The notes under the pieces: generated by a model
What the model was told of the DNA's origin: nothing
The model's database searches: none
Seen by the model: the letters and a program-made list of their open reading frames with translations, nothing else
Assembly (NCBI RefSeq): GCF_964204865.1
Contig: NC_135263.1
Span: forward strand, 11,453,426 to 11,517,425
Direction of reading: 5' to 3'
Origin: Styela clava
Lineage: Eukaryota; Chordata; Ascidiacea; Stolidobranchia; Styelidae
DNA length: 64,000 bases
Made by a program: the position numbers and the translations under genes
In this document: one piece after another, positions 1 to 12,395 of the stretch
Layout of the letters: every line of letters begins with the position of its first letter
How positions within the stretch are numbered: position 1 is the first letter of the stretch

Positions 1-660
1 ATTGATGATTGTTGTTAAGCCTTTGATTTGAATGATTTTCTTATTTTAAGCTGAAGACGTCAACAAGGATCATAATCTCAACGACAAATAGTCTGCTAGG
101 AGAAAATGACAAAATTTTACAACCTGACCTAGAACCGAAGCTGAAACAAATGTTGTCTATAGATAGCTCTATGCGTTCATAGACCATACTTATGTGAACT
201 TTTCTTTATCCTTTCACGTGAAATTGTCATTGTCTGCATAATCATAAATATACTGCATAAAGAAAAATTTTGACAAAATTATTTATACACAAACATCCGT
301 GTCAGTGTTGCTTCTCAGTGCCACGTCATATTCAATGAAAAGATACGTTGTAGCGTTGGATTCAGCTTTATTAATACGAAATGCATGCCACAAAATTAGG
401 TTAGATGATATCCAATATACAGCATTAGATATGTCAGGTCGGGGTCTATTCGAGATTCAGTCAGCAAATCTTCTAGAAGGAAACAGCAAAATGTTTCAGA
501 CAGCGTTATCGAAATAGATGAAGTGGTGAAGATGAACCATGTGGTATGGTGAATAGTCCTTTTCAAACGGAATTTACGTCTTGCCCACGGTGATATGAAG
601 ACATAAACTGCAAAATAAAGTGAATGATTGAATATACTTCTCTAACTTATAATTAATATC
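1..660 (+). repeat. Left-most copy of the duplicated cluster segment (unit 0, truncated by window start)
   Basis: This stretch is clearly similar to 8934-9600 and 13085-13740. All three share the terminal exon of the secreted-peptide gene, then a block with GATAGCTCTATGCGTTCATA (near 160, 9095 and 13240), then TTGCCCACGGTGATAT (near 580, 9535 and 13665). Similarity fades near 660, before the membrane-protein exon present in the other two copies, so this unit is shorter or more decayed. Its left boundary is outside the window. Confidence 0.75.
51..91 (+). CDS. Terminal exon of an upstream secreted-peptide paralogue (partial)
   Basis: After a TTTTAG acceptor ending at 50, the exon reads in phase 1 as an acidic tail, AEDVNKDHNLNDK, then a TAG stop. 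It is nearly identical to the last exon of the gene at 7657-9022 (AEDVNKDHNLNDE). Earlier exons, if they exist, lie before the window. It may end a complete paralogue or be an orphan exon like the one at 13131-13171. Confidence 0.5.
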
Positions 661-2852
661 AAAACCAACACAGAGAATAGGGAGAGAAAAATGACAAATA
701 CGTGAAATCAGGGGGTTCAACTCACCAAGACAGAGATTTTTCCTTTTTTTTTTGAGTGAATGATATTCATGTTTTATAATTAACAACGATGAATCTGCTA
801 TTTTGTTCGATTTTTAATGTCTTGAGACGATGAAGTGATAATAAAAGTTCAGTTTCTGCAATTTTGTTCAATTTCAATTCTGTATTCTATCATCGAATAA
901 AAAACGATTCGAAGTAAGAAAACATCACCGGCTCAATTTCTCACGCTTTTCATATCTCAGTTTAGAAATGGCCTTGTTGCATTCCAGTCATGCAGAGTGA
1001 AAGTAACGTGAAACTCATAAAATTTATTGAACTTCGTTATACTATAAACATGAGGAATGTTGAATATAGGAGATGAATAGATATTTACTAAATCTAATCC
1101 CCTGACAGTAATGATGAATTGTACTGCAAGTGTTTTTGACATGGTTCTTTCGATTTGCGGGGTTGCGACCCATTTCAACGACTTTAAAACATCTCGCGAG
1201 AATTTTAATTTCCCGCCATTAATTAAATGACTGCCATATGCATCATTTTTGGAATGGGTGTACGAAATGTTACATTAATTTATGCCATTTTTCATATATA
1301 TTAACCATTTTTAGGCTTTTCATGAAAAATTTAATCACACTCAAAGCAGTACCGCTTTGTGATTTCACATTATCCATATCTATTATGACGTAACAAAATT
1401 ACCATATGCCGCGCCTTTGGCGATAGAATTCCCTTTAACACACGGTGGACGCTCGCTGCATTTTATGCAGTAGGGAGATTGAGAATGCTAGACTTATGTG
1501 TGACTATACTACTGACTTTTCTGTCACGTAAAATATTCAATTCGTGACAGCTACGAGAATCTATAAAAAAAAATTCTATATTGATATAATTGTGTCCAAC
1601 GTAACTCACAGTTGTGTATTCTTTCATCAAAATTTAAACATTACTAGTCTAAAATACCGCTTAATCTGTTGACGTAAAAATCTGAGATAAACATGTCTAA
1701 TTGTATTTAGTGTCGATACTTTTATGTGATCTTACGAATTCGTTGTCGCCGTTAGAAAAATCTCAAAATCTGTAATAAAAATCTCCTATAGTACAATTAA
1801 ATACATATGGAGTATATCAGTTAATCAAAATTGCATCTTTATCGCCTCGAAATCCCCGCGGAACGACTTTTTCGACGGATAATAACAATTTTTCTGTTGT
1901 GCAAAGTAATCAATCCATGACCGATACTGCCATATTTAAAAAATGTCTTGATTTGTTATAATATACTTGTCTTCGATTTAACCTGCGGCGGCGTCACCAA
2001 AATAAATGCCTCCCTACCCTAAAAGACCACGTCAATCCGCTGATATAAAAATGTGTGGTAAACATCCCGGTTATATCTAGTTTTGATCCGTATTTTTGCT
2101 TTTTTGCGGATTCGACAAATCTGAGCTGTACTTGAAACAATGACACCGCTCTATAGCAAAGCTGTCACTCAGATTATTTTCAAGATGAAACAGTTAGAAA
2201 AAAAAAAACATATCTGCTATAAAGTCTCACGGAGTAAAATGTATTCATACATCACCACGAACCTTATAATATGAATCATATAATATAATGGATAAAAAGG
2301 TAAAATCCGCGCACAATTGATTGTGTTTCGACTTTCGATTCTAGTGACGTTATGATTCTCAACGCCGTCCAAACTTATGTGTGCCCTAGAGCGCTAGGCA
2401 CACGAAATTTCGCATTTTACAATGTCTTGAAAAACTTTTTTTCTGTCGCGGGCCTTCCACAATTGTTTAAGGTTTCATAATTTAGTATTTTATATTGACG
2501 CCTTTCAATCAAAAAATTTGCGTCTCCGATTCACTCCTTTATTTGACTTCAGCATCTCGACGCCGATGATTGTATAATGACTCTCAGGGAATTCACAATT
2601 CTGGGCAATTACAAAAGAAAGTGATTATTATCGTTGTCGTGAAATAATTTTTATGATTCAGAGAGAATAGATATCAACTTTAAAGTGTTCACGGCCTAAA
2701 TAACACGTCACGCTGACAAAAACAATCGGCGATTTAAGCAAAAAGCTGTACGAATTGCCCAAAAGTATGATTTGATAAAATAATATTCAATATTTCACAA
2801 TTTTTTAAAGGGCAAAAAGTAACTCGACAGTAGTAGTAGTAAGTCGTTAAAC
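661..2852. other. No gene seen
   Basis: AT-rich sequence with only short spurious open frames. I found no exon with family resemblance and no RNA gene. The last 8 bases (2845-2852, CGTTAAAC) are the left target-site duplication of the hAT element that follows. Confidence 0.5.
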
Positions 2853-4136
2853 CAGGGGTCACCAAACTACGGCCCGCGGGCCGGATCCGGCCCGCGGCGT
2901 CATTTTATCCGGTCCGCAATAACACGCAAAAATGGCTAAATTTTTTTCCAAGGAAGATTTTCACGAGCATCGTCGTCCTTGTTTATTTCGTAACATTGGC
3001 CAATCGGCAAGATGCAGAAAAGTGACGTAATAACACTTTTGTCACCCTAACAGATTTTCAGTCGTGGTTGTAAACAAAACTTCGTTTTTGCGACTTTGAA
3101 TGCTACCAGTACGTAACGTTTTCTGCGATACACTTGTACACTCCTGGCGCTTGCTTTCGACGAAACTGTTTGTTTTTTGTGCTAAAATAAACGTCGAATG
3201 TGCATCTTGTGCTAACAGTACTGTAATCCCTCGCGTACTGCTCCAATTTCAAAAGCCACACTAACTTTTGTACTGCTTTAATGCGGATATTCATGTAGGT
3301 ATGTTACAAAAAAATTGAAGTTCTTCCGATTTAAATAAAAACTAACGGAGATATCGGAATTTTAGTACCGCCCGACTGCCAATTTTTTCCATAATGATTG
3401 TATTACTTTTTTGATAAGAACTGTACTAAATATGGAAAAATAACACATATCAATCACTAATCTTTCGATGTGCGTCATATCTATGGTATATTGAGATAAT
3501 TTCAGGATTTTATTCTGGCAACTGTCATTGACACCGCCGAATGATCGTCGCAAATAAACGCTGGAGTTGTGCATGATAGTTTGACAGTGGTTCATTGTGG
3601 GTAATAATTAACGATGTTCTGATTGTACGAACTTCATAAAAATTGGTACGTATCAAGTTAGACAAGAAATACACACGTCCATATAAATTTTATTGGTGTC
3701 CATAGACAATATCAATAATTTGCACTACGTATAACTGGAGCGTAATTTTTAAAAGCGTCGAATGTTGGGAAATTTATGCGCATGAAATTCAAATACCAGA
3801 TAATAGTTGTTTATTTTATCTAAATTATGTCAAAATTTCATAGAATTCCAAGATACAGGAGGCAGTCGTTTTTATGAGCGATATTTCAACACGGCGTAAC
3901 GGTACTTAGCAAACGTGATGCGTACATTTTTTGTCGCGGATTTTGTAACATTTCTAATTCATGACAGCAACGTTTTGATAACAGCTAAACTCCTTGGATG
4001 TTCTCGATCTATATTCTGCGATATTCCCAACATTTGTGAATTTATTGTATTGCATTGACAAAAATATTCATCCGGCCCGTTTCAACACAATTTGAGTCAT
4101 ACCCGGTCCGCGGACAAAAAAGTTTGGTGACCCCTG
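2853..4136. mobile_element. Non-autonomous hAT transposon with perfect 8-bp target duplication
   Basis: The left end is CAGGGGTCACCAAACTA and the right end is the inverted AGTTTGGTGACCCCTG. Both are followed inward by GC-rich CCCGCGG / GGTCCGCGG stretches typical of hAT ends. The flanks are identical: CGTTAAAC at 2845-2852 and at 4137-4144, the 8-bp duplication hAT transposases make. Length is 1284 bp with no transposase-sized open frame, so it is non-autonomous. A relative of its left end lies inverted at about 43230-43464. Confidence 0.92.
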
Positions 4137-4375
4137 CGTTAAACGAGTAGTTTTAGTTGAAGTAGCGAAGCGTTTCCGAAAGTAGCCAAATATGGCAACA
4201 CTGCATCGCGCATGCTTATCTACACCAAAGTGATTATAGTCACTACACTGATTTCGCGTACAGATTTCGGCCTCTCGTCGATTGCAGGTAAATATTGCAT
4301 GTTTTTCCAATCAATTCGTGGAATTGTTAGTTTTTGTTCAAATGTAGAATGTTTGTGACACTACAAAAATAAATA

Positions 4376-4464
4376 TCTGAATCTGCCTCAAATCACTTGG
4401 CGTGCCATGAGAAATTCTCTCGCGTGCCACAATTGGCACGCGTGCCAGGGGTTGCCGACCCCTG
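4376..4464. mobile_element. Right end of a second hAT family (GGCACGCGTGCC type), truncated
   Basis: The stretch ends GTTGCCGACCCCTG and contains GGCACGCGTGCC, matching in inverse the left end at 12396 (CAGGGGTCCGCAACC, then GGCACGCGTGCC). No partner left end was found upstream, so this looks like a truncated copy. Confidence 0.6.
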
Positions 4465-6321
4465 CTAGCTATTGAGGCTCATGTTTTATACCGATATTCG
4501 GTGCAGTGTGGGAATCATCATTACGTTTAAACACAGAATAAGTTGTAGCCTACCTACTGACCGAGAAATCTATATCGACAAAAAGTCGGGTCACATATTT
4601 TACGAGGTAATTTTTTTTTTAATACGGCATATTGAAATTGAGATCACTATAGTAAACCTATGGCTGAGTTCATACCTAAAAATTTTACAGATGAAAAATA
4701 TACTTGTCTGTAGGTTCTGTTAAGTGTCATTTACACCAAATTGATAATTTCTACAAATGGTATTACAGTATATAATTATCTGTGACTGTATCATAATCTT
4801 GCTAGCTTATGTGATGTGCAAGATTGGTTTTATTAAACCCTCATGCCTCTACCAACGCATCTGACGGTTGTCGAAGTTACTTGCTGGCTCACTTTGCCGA
4901 TTAACAAAATAGACGGCAGAAAGAAAAAAAATATCAAATCAAGCATCAAATTACAGCATTTAAAAGAAGTAAAAAATGACTTAAGCGTTGTCACGTGAAA
5001 TCACATTGATTTCGCAAGCATGTAAAATCAATGAAAGCCGTGTGGAAGTCTCTGAGAAAGAGTGCTATATGTGGAGAAAACCTACACTTCATCAATCTTC
5101 AATACATTTTTAGTGAAGTTGGAAACAGGAAATAGGCATAAAATACTCGAAGAGCTGAAAACATTTCCAGCACTGATTTTATAGTTTTATTCAAAAGTTT
5201 TATTTTCAAATAAAACACAAATATGTGCGCAAAACCTTGAATCTAGCTCTATCACACACAAGTGTTATAAAAAGATGGTACCAAAAGGTTCGTTTCGTTT
5301 TGGACATCTTGAGTTTAGGCTTTCATTTTCATCAACTGCTTATACTGCGATAATATACAAAAGCAGTATGCTCGTCAGCTTTGCATTTTAGAGTGTTTAC
5401 AGATTCAGAGAGTTGTAAATATTTTGCTATTCGCTATAAAACTATTTGTAACCCATAAAAATTGCGTTATATATTTGACTGACCATCTGCACTTGTATAC
5501 ACGATATTCTAATACAATGTAGATCATAGGCATGATGTAGATCTCGTTCTTGAAAAAATGTGGTGGTTTGAGCGATTACACAGTAGATATAAGTGGAAAC
5601 AATTGTTTTTGAATGATCTCCTAAAAACGCAATAAACTCCACGAGAGAGATTTCACCAAAGTCTTCAGTTGGTCTCGCTCACGCTAGTTCTATTTATATG
5701 TATAGCTCGGGTACTACAGAGCCAGGCCACGCAGTGATTTTGAGATCGTCATAATATACATACAAATACATGGAAATACATACCAAATACATGGAAATGG
5801 GAAAGCGATTCCGAAAAGCCACCTCGGGTGATGTTCTGTAGTCGTGAATGTTCGCTTTTGACTGATACATTGCCCATATTACTCATCACCGGCTTACGCA
5901 AAATGAAAGAAAAATAGCACGGTATGGTGGGCTCGGATCTATTAGCGTTTCATACTTTATAAGAAACGAATCCATATCAGGCGAATATGCAAGAAAAATC
6001 GACGAAAATAATTGATTTCTGTGGAATACCATAATAAATGCAATTCGCGGCACGTCTTCAAAACGAGAAAGCCTTGATCACACATAAATGAGGGAGGAGC
6101 ACACTCTCTGTGGTCTCACCCCATGTGATTTTTGTATATACCCAAACATGATAAATATTGATTCGATCATTTGTTCTTTGTTGTAGGTATCTTCAGTTTA
6201 TGAGAATCAAACAGAAAAGACAAAAAATGGATAAATTACTCATTCGTGAAAATGACCACGTCTACCATATATATCTTGTGTTGGGGGCCTACGGCAGGCA
6301 TATAAGTGAGCACAATCTTAC
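4465..6321. other. No gene seen
   Basis: AT-rich intergenic sequence. It has short imperfect direct repeats near 5755-5800 (ATACATGGAAATAC-like) but no exon I can support. Confidence 0.4.
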
Positions 6322-6433
6322 CTTGCTGTGACACAAAATGCACAACAGGTCCACGTCGAGGAGGAGTCGATGATTGAGCAATTTCCGGCACATTAGTAAG
6401 ATCGAAATTTTGAAAGTAAGGTATATAGGTGAG
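6322..6433 (-). CDS. Possible isolated exon, proline-rich tail (weak)
   Basis: On the minus strand a 112-nt open stretch lies between a possible acceptor (TTCTATAG) and a good donor (AAG|GTAAGA). It reads as a proline/tyrosine-containing peptide with STPPRRGPVVHF. This would suit the cytoplasmic tail of a small membrane protein like those further right, but I found no matching ectodomain or membrane exon nearby. Treat it as a candidate only. Confidence 0.2.
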
Positions 6434-6507
6434 CTATAGAACTCGCTAAAAAATATTCCTTTTTTTATGCATCATATCGGGGTTGCGGACATTCTGAGAA
6501 TCTTATA

Positions 6508-6838
6508 TAGGAAGTCCTCGACTTACGACGTTGTTCCGTTTTTGAGAAGCGGTGTAAGTTGGAACATTATACTGTACAGTACATAAATTACTCTATAGGC
6601 CTACATATCGTACTGTTTTGTAAAGTATGGTACAGTAATAAAATGTACAAATAATGCAAAAAGTAGGCGATGTAAAATACGAAAACCAATGAGCCCAACG
6701 CACTGATTTTCTTGATCACAGTGATCCAGTTTAAGGGCTTAGATATTACAGTACAGTAATATCTTTTATATTTTTTGGAGTGCGTTAGTAACCTCGAAAC
6801 AGCGCAAGTCGCGACCGTCGTAACCCGAGGACTCCCTG
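6508..6838. mobile_element. MITE with ~23-bp terminal inverted repeats (Tc1/mariner- or pogo-like)
   Basis: The left end (AGTCCTCGACTTACGACG) and right end (CGTCGTAACCCGAGGACT) are inverted near-copies. The flanks are TA-rich, compatible with a TA target site. At about 330 bp with no coding capacity it is non-autonomous. Assignment to the TA-target superfamilies is inferred from the ends only. Confidence 0.65.
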
Positions 6839-7267
6839 AATAAAACTCTTCATATTACCCTTCATGAAGTAAATGGCAGAATACTACCAAACAATCTACC
6901 GCCAACGACCCAATAGCTCATTGCAAGTCATATAGTATACAAAATAAAGCATGACATTTGACATTTTACCACACGGAAGCGGACCTGATCACATAACCTT
7001 TCGCTTGAAATGTCTTATCCGTGCAATAATGTGTTTCTGTATCCTGCACAAATGTCACTAAAAACATTGCTAAAAGTATAAATTAGTCTGAAACTTGAAC
7101 CTCTCAACTGCAAACTACAAATCATTTTGTACGGCACGCAATGGCAGGTTCGCCAAATTTTACTGGCGCGTAATAATATTGAATCAAATAGGATATTGCA
7201 CCCGTTTCACATTCTAGCTTTTCTTGGCGCGGTGAGAGTGCCAAGGTGACAAAGTTGCTCTTTTTAA

Positions 7268-7380
7268 GCATTTTTAATGAGAACCAAAATTAGATTTTTA
7301 GTAATGTGAATTTGGTATCGCGTATTATGCATTTTTAATGAGAATCATAAATAGATTATTGTAATGTGAATTTGGTATCG
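7268..7380. repeat. Two-copy direct tandem repeat, ~61 bp period
   Basis: GCATTTTTAATGAGAA begins both copies (7268 and 7329) and GTAATGTGAATTTGGTATCG ends both (7301-7320 and 7361-7380). It lies about 280 bp upstream of the secreted-peptide start codon, so it could be promoter-proximal; no regulatory role is shown. Confidence 0.75.
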
Positions 7381-7656
7381 TGCTTTTATTTCAATTCCTA
7401 AAAGACCATCCGATTAAAGCACTCGTGTACTGAATATTTCAACATACAGACATTGGCAACACTTGCACACACGCAATCTCGCCAGTCAGGTTCTATCACG
7501 CTATGAACGGCCCATCTTGACAAGCTCATATGAATTCCAAAACACTCCAAAAGATGCACTTTAGAAAGGACACACATATCACCATCGTTGGGTACAGTGC
7601 TCATCAGCTTTTTACAAGATAAATTATATTTTTAGATTGTGTAATATCGAACAAAT

Positions 7657-9022
7657 ATGCAAACCAAATTGTTGATTGTTCTTGGTCTTGTGGCGATTCT
7701 TGCCTTTGAGGGTGGTGACTCCTTTTGGAGAAGAAGGCGTCGTAGAAGAAGACATCACTGTTCCTACCCGTACAAGGCTCACTACTATTCCACCCTGAGG
7801 CACTACCGTACTGTCAGCTCAAGGTACCACGTCATCTTGAGGCATTACAGGATACTTGTTAATTACATACATCACGTTGGCGTCAAAGCACTCAGATACG
7901 GAGGCCACGTGACTTCTATAGGAAGACAACTTCTTCATCAGTATTCCAGACACCAGTAAGCAATACCCGAACAATATTAGTATATATGTGTAATATGGCA
8001 ATTTAATAATTATAGTCTTTTCGACCAAGAATGAAGAGTTTCGTTACTAGAATTTAAAAAAGTTTGTAATACCATCATTTCTACAATTTAGAAATGAAAA
8101 TTCCATACTGTTTGTTCTCTCTTCTACCCCAAAATTAAAAACTGTTTTTGAATTAAATTTTCGGAATTTCTATCTGGTAATCACCCAGACTAACGTTCTC
8201 AAAATAAGATCGTATTTTTCAGTTTTATATATATTTGGAAAATGAGTTGCCCTCTTTGGCGTGTGTAGCTGAATGAACGTAATTTTGCACCAACTACTAG
8301 ATTCTAAGTATTACGAAATGCGTTGATTGAGGATTGTTATATATTCCGAGCCAATAAAATTTGAAAATTTATCATATTTCAGCCATATATCTCATGTCTA
8401 CGGAGATGAAGAAGATATCGAAGAGAGTGATCTTTTTGCCGAAAAAGATGTTCGTAAATTTATTTTTATTTGAATAAAATTTGGAAATCAGTTATCGTTT
8501 CAAATAAATCGAAATAGGCCAACTTTGATCTCATGTTTGCCTAGTTTTAAGTTACTGACAACAAAATCAAGATGTAACGTTATATTCACCATAATGATGT
8601 CAAATATCTTTTACTTTAAACTTTAATCACAATACTTTACTACTTGAGTTCAAAAGAATGTGCTTACTATATATGCCGAGTAGAACAAGTAATGATATAA
8701 AATATCATTGTACGTTAAGAATAATCGAACTTATTAAAATAAATATTATTGATCTTACATAAACTTTATTAACAGAATGATAGTTTCGAACAAGAATTTG
8801 ATGACCTGAACGATGATCAGGATATGTTCGAAGACTCTGAAGATACGAGTGAAAACGAAAATGAAGAAGTCCTGAAGGAACTCCCCGAAAAAGGTGAACA
8901 TATTTAAGTTGTGTTACTCGTGTTGTAAAAGGTTTGATGATTGTTCTTAAGACTTTGATTTAAATGATTTCTTATTTCAAGCTGAAGACGTCAACAAGGA
9001 TCATAATCTCAACGACGAATAG
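7657..9022 (+). CDS. Secreted arginine/histidine-rich peptide precursor with acidic tail (antimicrobial-peptide-like)
   Basis: Proposed exons are 7657-7955, 8383-8449, 8776-8893 and 8982-9022, giving 174 aa with consistent phases. Residues 1-22 form a signal peptide. FW and eight consecutive arginines (25-32) follow, then a Tyr/His/Arg-rich region with LRHYR at 47-51 and 61-65 and IHHVG at 71-75. From about residue 105 to the end the chain is strongly acidic (about 32 Asp/Glu in the last 75 residues). A signal peptide, cationic core and anionic tail is the layout of several ascidian antimicrobial precursors, so a secreted host-defence peptide is inferred. Only one Cys (35) is in the mature part. 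The exon 2 donor (GAT|GTTCGT) is poor; the better GTAAAT four bases on would give an early stop, so the exon 2-3 junction needs transcript support. The terminal exon is repeated at 51 and 13131. Confidence 0.7.
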
Positions 9023-9723
9023 TCTATTATAAGAAAACGACATGATTTTACAACCAGACATGGAACCGAAGCTGAGACAAATGTTGTCTATAGATAGCTC
9101 TATGCGTTCATAGACCATACTTGTTTAAACCTTTTTTTATTCTTTCACGTAAAAGTGTCATTGCTTGCATAATCATAATATACTGCATTAAGAAATATTT
9201 TGACAAAATCATTTATTAGCACAAAGATCAGTGTCAATGTTGCTTCTCAATATCATGTTATGTTCAATGAAAGGACACGTTGTAGCTTTGGATTCAGCTT
9301 TATTAATACGAATTGCATGCCACAAAATTAGGTAAGATGATATCCAATACTGTATACAGCAATATACATGTCAGGTCGAGGTCTATTCGAGGCTTAGTCA
9401 GCAAATCTTCTGTGTATTTAATTTACAAAATATATTAGAAATACCAGCAAAATGTTTCAGGCAGCGTTTTCGAAATAGATGAATTACTTTTTGGTATGTT
9501 GAATAGTCCTTTTCAAACGGAATATACAACTTGCCCACGGTGATATGAAGATTTATACTGCAAAATAAAGTGAATGGTTGAATATAATTTTGATAAATAT
9601 CAAAACCAATATAGAAACTACAACTTCTTACGATAGAATTGATTAAAATCATATATATGTATATGCATTTCGGAACTTACCTTAGGTAGCGCGACATGCG
9701 TTGGTCAACCAATTCAGCAACGA

Positions 9724-11568
9724 CTACGTCTTACGATAAAGGTTTTTCGAAGCATGCAGGGGTACGGCATATAGTGGAATCGGCATATTTCCAGTTGTTA
9801 CTGAATTTCGAGTTTGCTTTTTACTCTTATTCGAAGAAGACGAACATTTGCAGGCATTACAGCAGCATATACAGTGAAAAACAGAAAGAACAAATGCGAA
9901 GGAAATTCCAATCCCAGCACATTTCACATACCTCGAAAGGCGAACTAAAAAAATGAAAAGGAAATCCAGATAAGAACACTTTTGTATTTAAAAATCTCAT
10001 TCCCATAACTACATAGACGTGTGTTATTTTAGTTTTATCCCGTGTTAAAGACACGCTTGAAATAAAGCTAAAGACATTCATAAATTAATGGCGATAAGCA
10101 GACCCCTTTTACGCGTTCACAAAAGTATTAATATATATATGCAATATTTGCCCAGCACCTATTTAGTTGTTCTACAATGTCGGTGTCTTTGAGAACATAC
10201 CCAGCACAAGTACAAAAACAATCGAATTTCGTATCTCCATTCCAGTCCCCGTACCTTTTTCTCATCGGCTCGGTTTCGCGCCAAGCTCTGTTCGCGAACA
10301 GCGTGGTGATTCACCGTGGAGTTTCCGCAGTGAAATATTACAATTTAAATCAGTGCTGAGAGACGACGAAAACTAACCTAATCATACCCGCATGTATTAG
10401 CTTTATATTTACCACAGTTATCCACTTCGCTTACGAGATCAAATAAACCCAGACTGATTTAATATAGGCCATTCGCAGTTTTGCTTTACTAGTACTCGTA
10501 CTTGCATCTGCATGGCTTAATCTTTGAGTCAAGCATATCACTACTGGCGAGATCAAACAGATAGCTGCAGCAGCAGCGCTCGGTCCCTGCGGGGCCGCTC
10601 GTCGCTTTCGTTTGCGGCCGAAGCAATCGCCTGCGGCCGTACTCTGCTTGGACGCGATGTCCACGCACTCGCCAGGCGAGTGCTTTGCTTTTCGACTTTA
10701 CTCGCCCTACCTGTACCTTGCCCTTCTGTATCCTGTTTTTCACATTGATCTATATCACCGAAACAGCAATAAAATCCACCACGGCAACAGCATCCCTCTG
10801 AAACACATGATTTACTATTCAACATTGCAATATGCCAGATAAACCGAATATGCCAAATTTCATAGAGTATGGTAGCTAATGTTGTGTCACAGAATACTAG
10901 AACATCAAAAGATGTTCGTCTCGCTCTTAAGAAAATCAGAGTTTCGCAACTCCAAAATGTGGAACAAGTTTTGTGGGTGCAACTTGTTGGTACCAAGCAC
11001 CCCGCTTGAAATCCTACAAAAGTTTATTTCAGCTATAACATTATAAAGTATAAAGTAGTAAAGAGCCATATTTACAAATTATATCGCATTGAGAGTTATG
11101 GAAAATTTTTGTTATGTATTCGCATTTCTATAAAACGCGAAACTAATTATTGATATATACTATATATCTATGGAGCTGAAGAAGAACTTAAATATATACT
11201 CTACCCACCTGGACAGTGGTATCCTGCTCCGCAGTAATCGTAGGCCTATAAATAAAGAGCATTGCTGAGTTTTAGAACGATATTCAGTATAAGCAGAAAA
11301 CGAATTTTCTAACGCTTTATACCAGAGATCGTCAATCAATTACTTAGAAATCTGAACAAACTTTCATGAACACATAAGCGACGCAAAAATATTTCAGTTG
11401 AAAATGGTTGTGGGGGCAAAATTTATTCTTTCACGTGAAAGTGTCATTGCTTGCATAAAATAATCCTAAAAATAAAATCATAAAAAATAAATAAAACCAC
11501 AAAATATTTACCCGTACCTTGGATTCTACGATGATTGTCAACAATATTCCAACAACAAAGAAATTCAT
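9724..11568 (-). CDS. Small Shisa-like (STMC6-type) single-pass membrane protein, copy A
   Basis: Exons in transcript order are 11518-11568, 11209-11245, 10759-10797 and 9724-9944; phases agree and give 115 aa. Exon 1 encodes a signal peptide (MNFFVVGILLTIIVESK). Exons 2-3 encode the short ectodomain AYDYCGAGYHCPEGCCCRGG followed by FYCC: six framework cysteines plus one extra. Exon 4 gives a membrane segment (GIGISFAFVLSVFH), a cysteine-rich juxtamembrane stretch and a tail with MPIPLYAVPLHA. Tiny Cys/Tyr/Gly ectodomain, one membrane helix and proline/tyrosine tail match the Shisa-like group, whose members act as membrane adaptors; the function here is unknown. A small extra 3' exon is possible because a donor-like site occurs near the stop. 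Copy B is its tandem duplicate. Confidence 0.72.
10177..10359 (+). CDS. 60-aa open frame, unrecognised (weak)
   Basis: It starts at an ATG (10177) with MSVSLRTYPAQVQKQSNFVS and runs to TGA. It lies in the last intron of the minus-strand gene A. The homologous stretch in unit B (from about 19028) keeps the ATG but has a stop after about 14 codons, so it is not conserved as a frame. It could be a relic of a processed gene inside the repeat. I do not recognise the protein. Confidence 0.18.
   Translation: MSVSLRTYPAQVQKQSNFVSPFQSPYLFLIGSVSRQALFANSVVIHRGVSAVKYYNLNQC
10520..10760. repeat. GC-rich element in gene A intron (copy at 19320-19570)
   Basis: A sharply GC-rich patch (for example GCAATCGCCTGCGGCCGTAC) sits in otherwise AT-rich DNA, between exon 3 and the membrane exon of gene A. 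The equivalent position in gene B holds a diverged copy (about 19320-19570), carried along by the tandem duplication. No protein-coding frame is shared by both copies. It may be an older inserted repeat. Confidence 0.55.
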
Positions 11569-12395
11569 TTTGTGAATTCGACCGATATATGTCAAAACAA
11601 ATACTCACTTATATATATTTATATACACTTATCCTGTAATAAAATTTTAATGACACTTCCCTGCTAATTTTTAATTATCATTATTATCTATGAATATAAT
11701 CAATTTGGACGGAAAGCCATCACCAGCCTCCACTGCAATCTACTGAATGGATCAGAAATATGATAATCGTCAAAAGAAACAAATATTTCCTGATTATCAT
11801 ATTACAATATCACAATAATATAATATTTAGATATTGGTATATTTCTATCAGAATATCACTAGTTTATTTTTTTTTAACAATTTTACAAAGATTCAATATA
11901 ATCTCAAAAACAATGTTAGAATATGTAACATAAATATTGTGTAGTGGGCTTAGATAAATTTGTTTGTGAAACATCATTTCTCACCCACGCTCGAATCCTA
12001 TTCTTGATATTCTTTTGTTTCGCAGTTTCGTGGGCTATTTCCTTGTTATTGAATGACAGGGCAAAAGGCGGTTTACACCGTTGATATATCATAAATTGTT
12101 GCTAAACTGCTATCAAATATTACAAATGAAAATATTTACGATCATAACGTATATCTGCGTACAAAAAAAAACATAACACCCTCTTAAAGATCAATTGAAA
12201 ACATCCTATTAAAGTATATCTTTGCATAATTCGCGATGAATCTACACTGATATACTTAATACCCTTCGTTACCGCGACGTAAAACTGCTTTATACTTCAA
12301 ATTTTGCACTTCAATATATTGATAATTGAACAATCCTAAAGCGCCAGTGATATATTTGGAATAGTTTATATATACATTGAAAAGGCATCATAGAG
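11569..12395. other. Upstream region of gene A, no other gene seen
   Basis: AT-rich sequence upstream of the gene A signal-peptide exon, so its promoter must lie here; no TATA box or motif can be assigned. The equivalent of about 11360-12210 is deleted in unit B, which removed this putative promoter and exon 1 of copy B. The last 8 bases (TCATAGAG) are a hAT target duplication. Confidence 0.5.

Noticed and set aside
4068-4310. 80-codon minus-strand frame across the right end of the hAT element
   Set aside because: It spans the transposon boundary and target duplication, so it cannot be an old coding sequence; no family resemblance.
8450-8480. Alternative exon 2 donor GTAAAT at 8454 for the secreted-peptide gene
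   Set aside because: A better donor by consensus, but joining it to the acidic exon gives an immediate stop; the weaker site at 8450 keeps the frame through two more exons.
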